Below are positions 49,116-59,314 of a stretch of DNA of 64,000 nucleotides, in pieces. Position 1 is the first letter of the stretch, and every line of letters starts with the position of its first letter. Location of the stretch: NCBI GenBank assembly GCA_003164785.1, contig PLUE01000008.1, positions 26,089-90,088 of the forward strand, read 5' to 3'. Source of the DNA: Gammaproteobacteria bacterium (GTDB lineage Bacteria; Pseudomonadota; Gammaproteobacteria; Steroidobacterales; Steroidobacteraceae). The notes below the pieces were generated by a model, which ran no database searches, had not been told where the DNA came from, and worked only from the letters and a program-made list of their open reading frames with translations. Position numbers and translations under genes: made by a program.

Positions 49116-49204
49116 GGGGGCGTCACGGTAATTTTTACCGCGCCGCACCACAATGGTGCTCTGGCTTGAAAGCCACCGCCTCCCAAGTACGATAAAGTGA
49201 CTCA

Positions 49205-49807
49205 ATGAAGCTATCGTTACGCATCGTGTCGTGCCCGTCCCTGACGCTCCTCTTCGCCGCCGTCCTGACGCTCCCGGTCCCTGCCGTGGCAAGACCCTGG
49301 TGGATCCGCGGCGTCGAGTCCAACGAGGGCGATTTTCTGCCGCCGGACGTGGCATTCCGCGTCACATCGCGCGTGGACGGGAACGTCCTGCACATTCGTT
49401 ACGTCATCGCCGATGGCTACTACTTGTATCGGGAGAAAATGGAAGTCGTGGCGGAAAGCCCGGGGCTCGAGCTCTCCGCGCCCCAATTCCCCGGCGGGCG
49501 GATGAAGACCGACCCCTATCTCGGCACCCAGGAGATCTACACGCAGCAGGTCGAGGCCACGGTCGCGTATCGGCGGCTCGACGCCGGGACGCATCCGATG
49601 CAGGTCAAACTGACTTATCAGGGCTGCGCCGAGGCCGGCTTATGTTACCCGCCGATCTCGAAGGTCATTTCCCCGGGGGGCCTCATCGGGGTGGTGCGGC
49701 CTCAGCAGCGCCCGTGGGAGGGGTACACGATCGTGGGTGGTTTCTGCGCATTTCTGCTGGCGGGCGTGGTGCTGCGCAATGGCCGCCGGCTCGACACGCC
49801 GGCCTGA
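49205..49807 (+). CDS. Stand-alone DsbD N-terminal domain protein
   Basis: A 200-residue protein with a signal peptide (MKLSLRIVSCPSLTLLFAAVLTL and onward) and the immunoglobulin-like DsbD-alpha domain. The redox Cys pair is in YQGCAEAGLCYPP (about 139-145). DsbD normally continues with eight membrane helices and a thioredoxin domain; here only one helix (TIVGGFCAFLLAGVVLRNG) follows and the protein ends. A separate TlpA-like thioredoxin is encoded 8 bp downstream. The protein may carry electrons to periplasmic partners, but the membrane electron donor is missing in this locus. Confidence 0.85.
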   Translation: MKLSLRIVSCPSLTLLFAAVLTLPVPAVARPWWIRGVESNEGDFLPPDVAFRVTSRVDGNVLHIRYVIADGYYLYREKMEVVAESPGLELSAPQFPGGRMKTDPYLGTQEIYTQQVEATVAYRRLDAGTHPMQVKLTYQGCAEAGLCYPPISKVISPGGLIGVVRPQQRPWEGYTIVGGFCAFLLAGVVLRNGRRLDTPA

Positions 49808-49815
49808 CTTCGCCC

Positions 49816-50532
49816 ATGCGGAACAGCCGGCCCTTACAGATCGCCGCAGCCATTCTCGTCGCGATCTTCGGCGTATGGGCCGGTGCGCGGGTGTATTCGA
49901 ACCACGAGCCGCACCGCGCCGATGGCCCGCCGTTTGCCGTGCGTACGCCGGCGGGAGAGGCCAGTCCTCCCATACCCAGCGACTTCGACGCGTCCTTCGA
50001 CGCCACGCCGGGGCCCGCGGCCACGGTGCCGGAGCACCTGCCCGAGTTTTCGCTGGCGGACCGGACCGGCAGCCGCACGCCGGTGTCCCGCTGGGCGGGC
50101 AAATCCTTGATCTTGAATTTCTGGGCAACTTGGTGCGCCCCCTGCCGCCGGGAAATCCCGCTGCTGAAGGCCCTGAGCGGCCAATGGGCAGCGCGGGACG
50201 TCGAAGTCGTTGGAATTGCAGTGGATTATCGCGACAAAGTGGTGGCCTACGCCGACGCACTCAAAATACCCTACCCGCTCTTGATCGGGGAGCAGGACGC
50301 CTTGGATGTGGCGACGCAGTTCGGCGTCGCCTCGCCGGTCTTTCCCTTCACCGTATTCACCGACAAGCGCGGCGACGTGGTGGCGCTCTACGTGGGGGAA
50401 TTGCACCAACCCCAGGCCGACCTGATCTTGTCCGTGGTGCAGAAGCTCAACGACAAGCGCGTCGAATTGCCGGAAGCGAAGCGCGCCATCGCGGACGGTT
50501 TGCACGCACTGGGCCCCAATTTGACGGGATAG
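49816..50532 (+). CDS. TlpA-like membrane-anchored thioredoxin
   Basis: A 238-residue protein with an N-terminal anchor (LQIAAAILVAIFGVWAGA) and a periplasmic TlpA/ResA-type thioredoxin fold. The active site is FWATWCAPCRREIPLL (Cys pair at about 112-115), with the cis-Pro region FPFTVFTD. Such proteins reduce periplasmic disulfides, for example in cytochrome c maturation. Together with the DsbD-alpha gene before it, it takes the place of a full dsbD in this conserved neighbourhood. Confidence 0.88.
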   Translation: MRNSRPLQIAAAILVAIFGVWAGARVYSNHEPHRADGPPFAVRTPAGEASPPIPSDFDASFDATPGPAATVPEHLPEFSLADRTGSRTPVSRWAGKSLILNFWATWCAPCRREIPLLKALSGQWAARDVEVVGIAVDYRDKVVAYADALKIPYPLLIGEQDALDVATQFGVASPVFPFTVFTDKRGDVVALYVGELHQPQADLILSVVQKLNDKRVELPEAKRAIADGLHALGPNLTG

Positions 50533-50634
50533 CCGTATTCCGGCGACGTTCGCCGCCGAAGCTTGCCATTTCAACTCCGTTTCTGGTTATTATCGCGGAC
50601 CTTTTCAACGCGACGACGCTGGACCAGCCGGGAA

Positions 50635-51078
50635 ATGGCGCGAATTCTGCTGCTAAATGGCCCGAACCTCAACCTTCTCGGCACTCGCGAGCCCGGAATC
50701 TACGGATCGGCGTCGCTGGCCAATGTGGAAGACGCACTGGGGAGCCGTGCAAGAGCCCGCGGCCATGAGCTGATCGCGTTTCAAAGCAATGCCGAGCACG
50801 AATTGATCGGCCAGATTCACGGCACCAAGCCCGCGGGCATCGCGTTCGTCATCATCAATCCGGGCGCCTACACCCATACCAGCATCGCCATGCGCGATGC
50901 ATTCCTGGCGGTATCGGTGCCGTTCATCGAAATTCACATCACCAACGTATTCGCCCGCGAGACGTTCAGACACCACTCATATCTGTCTGACATCGCGGTC
51001 GGGTGCATCGTTGGTTTGGGCGTCCATGGTTACGAGCTGGCGCTCGAAGCCGTGTGCGCGCGTCTCGCCGCCACTTAA
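50635..51078 (+). CDS. aroQ: Type II 3-dehydroquinate dehydratase
   Basis: Shikimate-pathway enzyme. The 147-residue protein has [20 protein letters not shown] with the catalytic Tyr, [30 protein letters not shown], and the His in [11 protein letters not shown]. The ATG at 50635 gives the normal length; the longer frame lacks homology. It precedes accB, a widespread order. Confidence 0.97.
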   Translation: MARILLLNGPNLNLLGTREPGIYGSASLANVEDALGSRARARGHELIAFQSNAEHELIGQIHGTKPAGIAFVIINPGAYTHTSIAMRDAFLAVSVPFIEIHITNVFARETFRHHSYLSDIAVGCIVGLGVHGYELALEAVCARLAAT

Positions 51079-51103
51079 CAAAGATTTCTTCAAGGGGTTT
51101 ACG

Positions 51104-51559
51104 GTGGATATTCGCAAAGTAAAAAAGTTGATCGAGCTGCTGGAGGAGTCGGGAATCTCGGAACTCGAGATATCCGAGGGTGAGGAATCCGTGCGCATCA
51201 GCCGCCATCCACGGATGGCCATGCAGGCGCCCATGGCGGCGCCGATCCAAATCGCCGCGGCGCCGCAAGTCGCGGCGCCGGCCACCCCGGCCACCGCCGC
51301 GGGCGAGCACAAACCCAAGAATGACGAATCCACGGTGACCTCGCCCATGGTCGGAACCTATTATTCGGCATCCGCGCCCGGGGCCAAGACCTTCGTCGAG
51401 ATCGGCCAGGAGATCAAGATCGGCCAGATTCTCTGCATCATCGAAGCCATGAAGATGATGAACCAGATCGAATCGGACAAGTCAGGACGCCTCACCGCGA
51501 TCCTGGCGAAGAACGGCGAGCCCGTCGAATTCGGCCAACCCTTGTTCATCATCGAATAA
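51104..51559 (+). CDS. accB: Biotin carboxyl carrier protein of acetyl-CoA carboxylase
   Basis: Carries biotin between biotin carboxylase and carboxyltransferase in fatty-acid synthesis. The 151-residue protein begins [22 protein letters not shown], has an Ala/Pro linker (about 50-75) and the biotinyl Lys in [12 protein letters not shown] (about 117). The start is a GTG with AAGGGG six bases upstream, which settles it over in-frame starts inside aroQ. accC follows after 5 bp. Confidence 0.96.
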   Translation: MDIRKVKKLIELLEESGISELEISEGEESVRISRHPRMAMQAPMAAPIQIAAAPQVAAPATPATAAGEHKPKNDESTVTSPMVGTYYSASAPGAKTFVEIGQEIKIGQILCIIEAMKMMNQIESDKSGRLTAILAKNGEPVEFGQPLFIIE

Positions 51560-51564
51560 GCACG

Positions 51565-52908
51565 ATGATCGAAAAAGTCGTCATCGCCAATCGCGGCGAG
51601 ATCGCGCTCCGCATCTTGCGAGCCTGCCGCGAATTAGGCATCAAAACAGTCGCCGTCCATTCCACCGCCGACTTCAACACCAAGCACGTGCTGCTGGCGG
51701 ACGAGACCGTCTGCATCGGGCCGCCGCAATCGGCCCTGTCCTACCTCAACATGCCCGCCATCATCAGCGCCGCCGAAGTCACCGACTCGGTCGCGATCCA
51801 TCCGGGCTACGGGTTTCTGTCGGAGAACGCCGACTTCGCCGAACGCGTCGAAAAGAGCGGCTTCATTTTCGTGGGGCCCCGTGCCGAGACTATTCGCATG
51901 ATGGGCGACAAGGTCTCCGCGATCAAGGTGATGAAGGCTGCGGGAGTTCCCTGCGTTCCCGGGTCCGACGGCCCCCTGGGCACCGACGTCGATGAGAATT
52001 TTCGCATTGCCAAGGAAATCGGCTATCCCGTCATCATCAAGGCCTCGGGCGGCGGCGGCGGTCGCGGCATGCGCGTCGTGCATACCGACGCCTCGCTGCT
52101 CAACGCCATCAGCGTCACGCAGACCGAAGCACTGGCTGCGTTCGGCAATCCCCAGGTCTACATGGAAAAGTTCCTGGAGAAGCCGCGGCATATCGAATTC
52201 CAGGTGCTCGCCGACAACTACGGCAACGTGGTCCATCTGGGCGAGCGCGACTGCTCGATGCAGCGCAGGCACCAGAAAGTGATCGAGGAGGCGCCCGCTC
52301 CGGGCCTCACGCCGAAGCAACGCAGGGTCATGGGAGAGCGTTGCGCGCGAGCCTGCCGCGAAGTCGGCTATCGCAATGCCGGGACACTCGAGTTCCTGTA
52401 TCAGGACAACGAGTTCTTCTTCATCGAGATGAATACACGCGTCCAAGTCGAGCATCCCGTCACCGAATTGGTCACCGGCATCGACATCGTCAAGGCACAG
52501 CTGCTCATTGCCGCGGGCGAACCGTTGCCATACGAACAGAAGGACATCGAGATCCGCGGCCACGCCGTGGAATGCCGCATCAACGCCGAGGACCCGAAGA
52601 CGTTCGTACCCTCGCCGGGCCCCGTGCGGCTGTGGCACGCGCCGGGCGGCCCGGGAATTCGCGTCGACAGCCACGTGTACACCGGTTACAACGTGCCGCC
52701 GTTCTACGACTCCATGATCGGCAAGGTCATCGCCTACGGTGATACGCGCGAAACCGCCATCGCGCGCATGCGCAACGCGCTCGCGGAAATGGTGGTCGAA
52801 GGCATCAAGACGAACATCCCGTTGCATCAGGAAATATTCAACCACTCGGCTTTTCGACAGGGCGGCACCGATATCCACTATCTAGAGCGGCGTTTGGGAT
52901 TGAAGTGA
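51565..52908 (+). CDS. accC: Biotin carboxylase of acetyl-CoA carboxylase
   Basis: ATP-dependent carboxylation of biotin on AccB. The 447-residue protein has [22 protein letters not shown], the Gly-rich ATP loop [12 protein letters not shown] (about 164-175), [21 protein letters not shown] and the [16 protein letters not shown] active site. Length is standard. The stop overlaps the GTG start of prmA. Confidence 0.98.
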   Translation: MIEKVVIANRGEIALRILRACRELGIKTVAVHSTADFNTKHVLLADETVCIGPPQSALSYLNMPAIISAAEVTDSVAIHPGYGFLSENADFAERVEKSGFIFVGPRAETIRMMGDKVSAIKVMKAAGVPCVPGSDGPLGTDVDENFRIAKEIGYPVIIKASGGGGGRGMRVVHTDASLLNAISVTQTEALAAFGNPQVYMEKFLEKPRHIEFQVLADNYGNVVHLGERDCSMQRRHQKVIEEAPAPGLTPKQRRVMGERCARACREVGYRNAGTLEFLYQDNEFFFIEMNTRVQVEHPVTELVTGIDIVKAQLLIAAGEPLPYEQKDIEIRGHAVECRINAEDPKTFVPSPGPVRLWHAPGGPGIRVDSHVYTGYNVPPFYDSMIGKVIAYGDTRETAIARMRNALAEMVVEGIKTNIPLHQEIFNHSAFRQGGTDIHYLERRLGLK

Positions 52909-53822
52909 GCACGCCCGGACCGCGCCGGACATTTTATGAGATCGAATTTCCGCTGACCGGTCTCGAGACGGAGGCGGTCGAGGACGCGCTGTTCGAGACG
53001 GGCGCCGTTTCGATCACATTCGTCGACCGGGGCGACGAACCCGTCCTGGAACCGCAGCCCGGCGAGGTCAGGCTGTGGAGCGACACCTTGGTGCGTGCCC
53101 TGTTCGAACGCTCATCCGATGCGGTGCGGAATATTCAGCAGCTCTCGCTGCGCCTCGGTCCGCAGATCACCGGGACCGCGCGCGTGCGCGGCGTCGAGGA
53201 CAAGGACTGGGAACGCGTCTGGCTCGCCGACTGGAAGTCGATGCGCTTCGGACGCCGGTTGTGGGTCGTACCTACCGCCGCCGAAGCGCCCGCTGACCCG
53301 AATGCCGTGATCGTGCGGCTGGACCCGGGACTCGCGTTCGGCACGGGCACGCATCCAACCACGGCGCTGTGCCTGCAGATCCTCGACTCGTTGCCCTTGC
53401 GCGGCCGGACGATGATCGATTACGGTTGCGGCTCCGGCATTCTGGGCATAGCGGCATTGAAGCTTGAGGCCGCGCACGTGATTGCGGTCGATCTCGACCC
53501 ACAGGCATTGATGGCCACGCGCGACAATGCATTGCGCAACGGGGTCGCGTCGGATATCGAAGTTCAGGGCGTACCCGCCGCGTTGCGCCCCGCGAGCGTC
53601 GTCGTGGCGAACATTCTTGCGGGACCCTTGATCGAATTGGCTCCGTTGTTGACACGATATTGCGAGGCCGGCGGGGATCTGCTCCTATCGGGATTGCTCA
53701 AGACCCAGGCCTACGCAGTCAAGGCCGCTTACACGTCCGATTTTGATATCGTGCAGGTCGTCGGGCGCGACGATTGGTGTTGCATTCATGCTCGCCGCTT
53801 CGGCGAGCGGAGTCCGGGATAG
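52905..53822 (+). CDS. prmA: Ribosomal protein L11 methyltransferase
   Basis: SAM-dependent methylation of ribosomal protein L11. The 305-residue protein has the N-terminal L11-binding domain, [20 protein letters not shown] (about 142-161), [16 protein letters not shown] and [15 protein letters not shown]. The start is GTG in a GTGA overlap with the accC stop. Confidence 0.95.
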   Translation: MSTPGPRRTFYEIEFPLTGLETEAVEDALFETGAVSITFVDRGDEPVLEPQPGEVRLWSDTLVRALFERSSDAVRNIQQLSLRLGPQITGTARVRGVEDKDWERVWLADWKSMRFGRRLWVVPTAAEAPADPNAVIVRLDPGLAFGTGTHPTTALCLQILDSLPLRGRTMIDYGCGSGILGIAALKLEAAHVIAVDLDPQALMATRDNALRNGVASDIEVQGVPAALRPASVVVANILAGPLIELAPLLTRYCEAGGDLLLSGLLKTQAYAVKAAYTSDFDIVQVVGRDDWCCIHARRFGERSPG

Positions 53823-53823
53823 C

Positions 53824-55053
53824 GTGTTCACGCAGTGTTCCAAATGCGAGACGGTTTTCCGCTTGTCGGCGGAGGCGCTGCGCGCCGCCGGCGGCCAGGT
53901 TCGCTGCGGGCGATGCGGCGAGGTCTTCGATGCTCTGGCGCGCATAGCCGAGGACGCGGCGGGATTCACCAAGGGCGACTCGTCGCCGCTCGATCTCGAA
54001 ACACGCGCCGACGAAATTCTCGAGTCCCTGGTGCTCGAGCAGATGAGCGGCCGCGACGAACCTCAGCACGCGCCACTACAGGCCGAAAGCGCGCGGGTCG
54101 ATGAGGAAGTGCCGCCCGGCGTGGAAATGGCGCAGCTGCACTTTCTGGATCCCATCGACGACGACATGGTCGCGGAAACGTCGCTCGAATTCACACTGCC
54201 GCCCGGTGAGTTGGATCGCATATTCATCGAAACTCGCGCGAACTCACTGCAACAGCTCGGCGCCGACGGTCCACAAGGCGAGCGCGGCAAGGTGCACCTG
54301 CACATCGTGCCGACGGGCGCGCCGACGTCCGCGGCGGCGGGCATGTCCACGACCGTGGCTGCCGTCGCGCCGATGGCCCCCGAGGCTCCGCCCGCGGCGG
54401 CCTTGCCGCCGCATCCCGAAGCGATTTCCGTCGGCAACACCGCCAGCATGGCCGTAGCGCGACCCAGCGGTGGCGTGGGACCGCTGACTCGGGAGAGCCT
54501 CGAAGTCGCGGAGGACGTCGCCCTCGGAATCTCCACTCCCCGTGCGAAACCAGGAAGGTTGTCCACGACCTTGTGGCTGGTCGCCGCCTTCCTGCTCGCA
54601 CTGGCATTGTCGGCGCAGATCATCCGCGCGAACCACGAGTGGCTGGCCACCCACGTCCCGCAGTTGTTGACCGGGTATGCGACCACGGCCGCTGCTAATC
54701 TCTCGTCGTATCAGTTGCGCCAATGGGGAGTCACCGGTGATCCCGGCGCCAAGGGCATGCTGCGGGTTCGCGCCAGCATCTTGAATACGGCATCCCAGAT
54801 GCAGCGTTATCCGTTGCTGCGCGTCTCATTGGTGAATCGTTTCGGTACGCGGGTCGGTGCCCGCGAATTCGAACCTTCTGAATACATGGGCAAACCCATC
54901 TCCCGAATGATGGCGCCCGGAGACCTCGAAGAGGCCACGCTGGACATTCTCGATCCAGGCCAGGACGCCGAAGGATTCGAAATCGACGTCTGCATACGCC
55001 ATATCGATAAAACCATCATTTGCGCCGGCGATGCTGCGTCGCAGACCCGATAA
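53824..55053 (+). CDS. Zinc-ribbon and DUF3426 membrane protein
   Basis: A 409-residue protein with an N-terminal zinc ribbon (FTQCSKCETVF, VRCGRCGEVFDAL), a long low-complexity acidic and Ala/Pro region, one membrane helix (TLWLVAAFLLALALSAQII, about 240-258) and a C-terminal DUF3426 domain. It regularly lies between prmA and dusB in Gammaproteobacteria and Betaproteobacteria; its function is unknown. The start is a GTG one base after the prmA stop; an ATG 12 codons earlier inside prmA is less likely. The stop overlaps the dusB ATG. Confidence 0.88.
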   Translation: MFTQCSKCETVFRLSAEALRAAGGQVRCGRCGEVFDALARIAEDAAGFTKGDSSPLDLETRADEILESLVLEQMSGRDEPQHAPLQAESARVDEEVPPGVEMAQLHFLDPIDDDMVAETSLEFTLPPGELDRIFIETRANSLQQLGADGPQGERGKVHLHIVPTGAPTSAAAGMSTTVAAVAPMAPEAPPAAALPPHPEAISVGNTASMAVARPSGGVGPLTRESLEVAEDVALGISTPRAKPGRLSTTLWLVAAFLLALALSAQIIRANHEWLATHVPQLLTGYATTAAANLSSYQLRQWGVTGDPGAKGMLRVRASILNTASQMQRYPLLRVSLVNRFGTRVGAREFEPSEYMGKPISRMMAPGDLEEATLDILDPGQDAEGFEIDVCIRHIDKTIICAGDAASQTR

Positions 55054-56036
55054 TGCCCGTCACGATCGGTCCCTACACGTTGCCTTCCAACGTGATCCTC
55101 GCGCCGATGGCCGGAGTGACCGACCGCCCCTTTAGATTGTTATGTCGTCGTTTCGGCGCGGGCCTCGCCGCCTCGGAGATGCTCACCGCCGATGTAAGCC
55201 TCTGGAACACGCCCAAATCGCGGCGTCGCATGGACCATACCGGCGAACCGAGCCCCCGCGTGGTACAGATCGCCGGCTTCGATCCAAACATGATGGCCGA
55301 CGCCGCTCGCCGCAATGTGGACGCAGGCGCGGAAATCATCGACATCAACATGGGATGCCCCGCAAAAAAAGTTTGCAACCGGCTCGCGGGCTCCGCCCTG
55401 CTGCAGGACGAAGCGCTCGTTGCCCGGATTTTGCACACCGTCGTCGCCGCCGTCCCGGTGCCCGTCATGCTGAAGACACGCACCGGTTGGAACCGCGAGA
55501 ATAAGAACGGTCTGGCGATCGCACGAATCGCCGAAGACTCCGGCATTCAAGCGCTTGCAATTCATGGCCGTACGCGGGTCGACATGTATCAGGGTGAAGC
55601 TGAACACGAAACCGTGGCCGCCATTAAGGCAAACATCAGAATTCCCGTATTCGCGAATGGCGACATCGACTCGCCGCAGCGCGCGCGCCATATTTTGGCG
55701 CAGACGGGCTGCGACGGAATCATGATCGGCAGGGCCGCGCAGGGCCGGCCATGGATCTTCGACGAAGTCAATTTTTTCCTTGCTACGGGTGAATTACGCG
55801 GAGCGCTGGCGCTGGAAAAAGTCCGTGATATTATGCGCGCCCACCTCGAAGACCTGTACGCCCTCTACGGCGATGAGACGGGTGTACGGGTGGCACGTAA
55901 ACACTTGAGTTGGTATTTTCGTCAGCATCCTGGACAGGAGGCGTTGCGAAACCGTCTCGTCACCATCGAGACGCCTCGCGAGCAACTATCCGCGCTGTTG
56001 GAATATTTCGACATCGGTGTACATCGCGCAGCGTAG
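55053..56036 (+). CDS. dusB: tRNA-dihydrouridine synthase B
   Basis: FMN enzyme that reduces uridine in the tRNA D-loop. The 327-residue protein has VILAPMAGVTDRPFRLLCRRFGA, QIAGFDPNMMADAAR, INMGCPAKKVCNRLAGSALL with the catalytic Cys (about 100) and MIGRAAQGRPWIF. TAATG overlap with the preceding gene fixes the start. dusB-fis is a gammaproteobacterial hallmark. Confidence 0.97.
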   Translation: MPVTIGPYTLPSNVILAPMAGVTDRPFRLLCRRFGAGLAASEMLTADVSLWNTPKSRRRMDHTGEPSPRVVQIAGFDPNMMADAARRNVDAGAEIIDINMGCPAKKVCNRLAGSALLQDEALVARILHTVVAAVPVPVMLKTRTGWNRENKNGLAIARIAEDSGIQALAIHGRTRVDMYQGEAEHETVAAIKANIRIPVFANGDIDSPQRARHILAQTGCDGIMIGRAAQGRPWIFDEVNFFLATGELRGALALEKVRDIMRAHLEDLYALYGDETGVRVARKHLSWYFRQHPGQEALRNRLVTIETPREQLSALLEYFDIGVHRAA

Positions 56037-56070
56037 GCGTACATAATAAAAAAATAACGATCTGCAGGGT

Positions 56071-56394
56071 ATGGACGGGGCTATGGTCGCAAAGAAAAAA
56101 TCTAGGTCACGCAAAGAGCTGTCGCCACCGTTCAACGGCCGCGACCTGAAGGTCAACGGCAAAGGGGTGCCTTTGCGATCTCAGGCCGAGGAAGCGTTGC
56201 AGTGCTACTTCGAAACGCTGAACGGACACAAGCCCGCCCACCTGTACGATCTGGTGATGCGTGAGGTCGAGGAGCCGCTGTTCAAGGTCGTGATGGGACA
56301 CGTGCAGGGCAATCAGAGCCGCGCGGCCATCATCCTCGGCATCAACCGGGGCACTTTGCGCAAGAAACTCAAAGAGTTCGGTCTCAGCGAGTAA
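56071..56394 (+). CDS. fis: DNA-binding protein Fis
   Basis: Small nucleoid protein that bends DNA and stimulates rRNA promoters and recombination. The 107-residue product has the dimerisation core [29 protein letters not shown] and the C-terminal helix-turn-helix [25 protein letters not shown]. An in-frame ATG four codons later is an alternative start. It follows dusB by 34 bp and precedes purH by 4 bp. Confidence 0.96.
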   Translation: MDGAMVAKKKSRSRKELSPPFNGRDLKVNGKGVPLRSQAEEALQCYFETLNGHKPAHLYDLVMREVEEPLFKVVMGHVQGNQSRAAIILGINRGTLRKKLKEFGLSE

Positions 56395-56398
56395 TGCC

Positions 56399-57964
56399 TT
56401 GCCAAACATAGTACGTCGCGCATTGCTCAGCGTGTCCGACAAGACCGGGATCGTCGAGTTTGCGCGCGCGCTGAAGGAACGCGGCATCGAACTGTTGTCC
56501 ACCGGCGGGACCGCCAAGCTCCTGATCAGCCACGGCATCGCGGTCAAGGAAGTCGCCGAGCACACGGGCTTTCCGGAAATCATGGGCGGCCGGGTCAAGA
56601 CGTTGCATCCGAAGATTCACGGCGGCTTGTTGGGGCGGCGCGGCACCGATGAAGACGTCATGCGCGACCACGACATCGAACCGATCGATCTGTTGGCCGT
56701 CAACCTCTACCCTTTCGCGGCGACCGTCGCGCGCGCCGACTGCACGTACGATGATGCCGTCGAGAACATCGATATCGGCGGCCCGGCCATGGTGCGCGCC
56801 GCAGCGAAGAATCACGCCTCGGTCACGGTGGTGGTCGATCCAGGCGATTACCGCAGCATCCTCGACGAGCTGGCCGCCCATCAGGGGTCCACACACGTCG
56901 TGATGCGGCAAAAGCTTGCCGCGAAGGCATTCGCACACACCGCGCAATACGACGCCATGGTGTCCGCCTACTTTACCGGCGCCATCGGCGGTGAAGCACC
57001 GACTTTTCCGGACGATCTCAACCTCTCGTTCCGCAAGCACCTCGACCTGCGTTACGGCGAGAACCCGCACCAGCAGGCGGCGTTCTACAAGGACCCGCGC
57101 GCCATCGGCGCGTCCGTCACGACGGCGGGTCAGATCCAGGGCAAGGAACTCTCGTACAACAACATCGCGGACAGCGACACGGCGCTCGAGTGCGTGCGCG
57201 GTTTTCGCGCCCCCGCCTGCGTCATCGTCAAACACGCGAATCCCTGCGGCGTCGCGTTGGGCGAGTCGATCACTTACAGCTATCTTCAAGCATACCGCAC
57301 CGACCCGACGTCGGCCTTCGGCGGCATCATCGCATTCAACCGGGAATTGGACGCCGCGACCACGCGGGAAATTCTGGAGCGCCAATTCGTCGAGGTCATC
57401 CTCGCGCCGACCGTCTCCGCGGACGCACGTGCTCTGCTGTCCGCCAAGGACAACATCCGCGTCCTCGAAGTCGGTGATCTGACCAAGCCGGTCGCCCAGC
57501 TGCTCGAGTACAAGAGCGTCGCCGGAGGCTTGCTGGTGCAGACGCGCGACGAAGGCATGATCCAACCGCACGAGCTGCGGGTGGTCACGCGACGCACGCC
57601 GACTGCCGCCGAGCTCGAGGATCTGCTGTTCGCCTGGCGCATCGCAAAATACGTCAAGTCCAACGCCATCGTCTGCGTGAAGGACCGCGCCACCGTGGGG
57701 ATCGGCGCCGGACAGATGAGCCGCGTGGTCAGCAGCAAGATTGCGGCCATGAAGGCGAAGGATGAAGGATTGTCGCTGGACTCGGCCGCGATGGCCTCCG
57801 ACGCCTTTTTCCCGTTTCGCGACGGTTTGGATGTCGTCGCCGAGTTCGGCATCAAGTCGGTGATCCAGCCCGGCGGATCGAAGCGCGATGCCGACGTCAT
57901 CGCCGCCGCGGACGAACACGGCATTGCCATGCTGTTCACGGGGATGCGGCATTTCCGCCACTAG
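56399..57964 (+). CDS. purH: Bifunctional AICAR formyltransferase / IMP cyclohydrolase
   Basis: Last two steps of IMP synthesis. The 521-residue protein has [48 protein letters not shown], and in the formyltransferase part [25 protein letters not shown] [12 protein letters not shown] and the C-terminal [10 protein letters not shown]. It starts with TTG; the nearby ATG at 56394 reads into a stop after five codons in another frame. purD follows. Confidence 0.96.
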   Translation: MPNIVRRALLSVSDKTGIVEFARALKERGIELLSTGGTAKLLISHGIAVKEVAEHTGFPEIMGGRVKTLHPKIHGGLLGRRGTDEDVMRDHDIEPIDLLAVNLYPFAATVARADCTYDDAVENIDIGGPAMVRAAAKNHASVTVVVDPGDYRSILDELAAHQGSTHVVMRQKLAAKAFAHTAQYDAMVSAYFTGAIGGEAPTFPDDLNLSFRKHLDLRYGENPHQQAAFYKDPRAIGASVTTAGQIQGKELSYNNIADSDTALECVRGFRAPACVIVKHANPCGVALGESITYSYLQAYRTDPTSAFGGIIAFNRELDAATTREILERQFVEVILAPTVSADARALLSAKDNIRVLEVGDLTKPVAQLLEYKSVAGGLLVQTRDEGMIQPHELRVVTRRTPTAAELEDLLFAWRIAKYVKSNAIVCVKDRATVGIGAGQMSRVVSSKIAAMKAKDEGLSLDSAAMASDAFFPFRDGLDVVAEFGIKSVIQPGGSKRDADVIAAADEHGIAMLFTGMRHFRH

Positions 57965-57980
57965 CCTGCAGGTGCGCGCG

Positions 57981-59273
57981 TTGGGCAAGGTGTTGATCGT
58001 CGGCGGCGGGGGCCGGGAGCACGCGCTCGCTTGGAAGTGCGCGCAGTCGCCGCGCGTGCGTCACGTGTTCGTCGCACCCGGCAATGCCGGCACCGCCGCC
58101 GAGCCGAATGTCAGCAATGTCGACATCGCCGCGGATGACATCGAAGGCCTGCTCGCATTCGCGATTCGCGAAGACGTCGCCCTGACCATCATCGGCCCCG
58201 AGGGCCCGTTGGTGGCCGGCATCGTCGACCGCTTCATGGCCGCCGGCCGTCCGTGTTTCGGTCCGAGCCGGGCGGCCGCCCGTCTGGAGGGGTCGAAGGC
58301 GTTCACCAAGGACTTCTTGCAGCGCCACCGAATTCCGACCGCCAGCTACGCCACGTTCACGGCGGCCAACTTCGATCCCATGTACGTCCGCAGCCAACGC
58401 CTGCCGCTGGTGGTGAAGGCGGATGGGCTCGCCGCCGGCAAGGGCGTCGTGATCTGTGACACCCACGAGTCGACGATTGCGACCGTCACCGCCATGCTTG
58501 GCGGCAGCTTCGGCGCCGCCGGCAACACGGTGGTGATCGAGGAGTTTCTCGACGGCGAGGAAGTCAGCTTCATCGTGATCGCGCACGACGGACAGGTGAT
58601 CCCGCTCGCGACCTCGCAGGATCACAAGCGGCGCGACGATGGGGATCGGGGACCGAACACGGGCGGTATGGGCGCCTATTCACCCGCGCCCGTCGTCACA
58701 CCGGCATTGCACGCACGAATCATGAGCGAGGTCATCGAGCCCACGCTCGCGGGCTTGCGCGCCGACGGAAACCCCTATGTCGGATTCCTGTATGCCGGCC
58801 TGATGATCGCCGAGGACGGCACCCCCAATGTGCTCGAATTCAATTGTCGTTTCGGCGACCCCGAAACTCAGCCGATCTTGATGCGGCTGCGGAGCGACCT
58901 CGTGGACTTGTGCGAGGCCGCCCTCGAAGGAACACTCGATCGCATCGAACCGCGGTGGGATGCGCGCGCCGCCGTCGGCGTGGTCATGGCCGCCGGTGGT
59001 TATCCGGACCACTATCGCAAGGGCGATCCGATCGACGGACTCGAGGTCGCCGCTCGTCTGCCCGGCAAGGTATTCCACGCCGGCACCGCGCTCATCGACG
59101 GACGCGTCGTTACCTCGGGGGGCCGCGTGTTGTGCGCCGTGGGGTTGGGCGACACGGTGAGTTCCGCGCAACAGCACGCTTATGAGTTGGTCCATGCCAT
59201 CCACTGGAATCTGGTGCAGTACCGGCGCGACATTGGATTCCGGGCGATCGAGCGCGAAACCGCCGGCCCTTGA
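57981..59273 (+). CDS. purD: Phosphoribosylamine-glycine ligase
   Basis: Second step of purine synthesis. The 430-residue protein starts with KVLIVGGGGREHALAWK, has IGPEGPLVAGIVDRF, KADGLAAGKGVVIC, the ATP-grasp segment VVIEEFLDGEEVSFIV and EFNCRFGDPETQPIL. No ATG is near; TTG at 57981 with AGG upstream gives the usual N terminus, and GTG at 57972 is an alternative. It is the last gene of the long plus-strand series and is convergent with the FrhB-like gene. Confidence 0.95.
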   Translation: MGKVLIVGGGGREHALAWKCAQSPRVRHVFVAPGNAGTAAEPNVSNVDIAADDIEGLLAFAIREDVALTIIGPEGPLVAGIVDRFMAAGRPCFGPSRAAARLEGSKAFTKDFLQRHRIPTASYATFTAANFDPMYVRSQRLPLVVKADGLAAGKGVVICDTHESTIATVTAMLGGSFGAAGNTVVIEEFLDGEEVSFIVIAHDGQVIPLATSQDHKRRDDGDRGPNTGGMGAYSPAPVVTPALHARIMSEVIEPTLAGLRADGNPYVGFLYAGLMIAEDGTPNVLEFNCRFGDPETQPILMRLRSDLVDLCEAALEGTLDRIEPRWDARAAVGVVMAAGGYPDHYRKGDPIDGLEVAARLPGKVFHAGTALIDGRVVTSGGRVLCAVGLGDTVSSAQQHAYELVHAIHWNLVQYRRDIGFRAIERETAGP

Positions 59274-59314
59274 GTCTTTTTTCTCGCGGCGCGCAGGTTG
59301 TCGAGCCGATGGGG

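Noticed and set aside
49126..49140. CGGTAA/TTACCG hairpin between groS and the DsbD-alpha gene
   Set aside because: Only 6 bp, no T run in the right place, no known element.
49166..49193. TTGAAA and TACGAT as a promoter for the DsbD-alpha gene
   Set aside because: The -10 element would end 11 bases before the ATG, leaving almost no leader; too uncertain to list.
56394..56411. ATG as start of purH
   Set aside because: This frame stops after five codons; purH is in the TTG frame at 56399.
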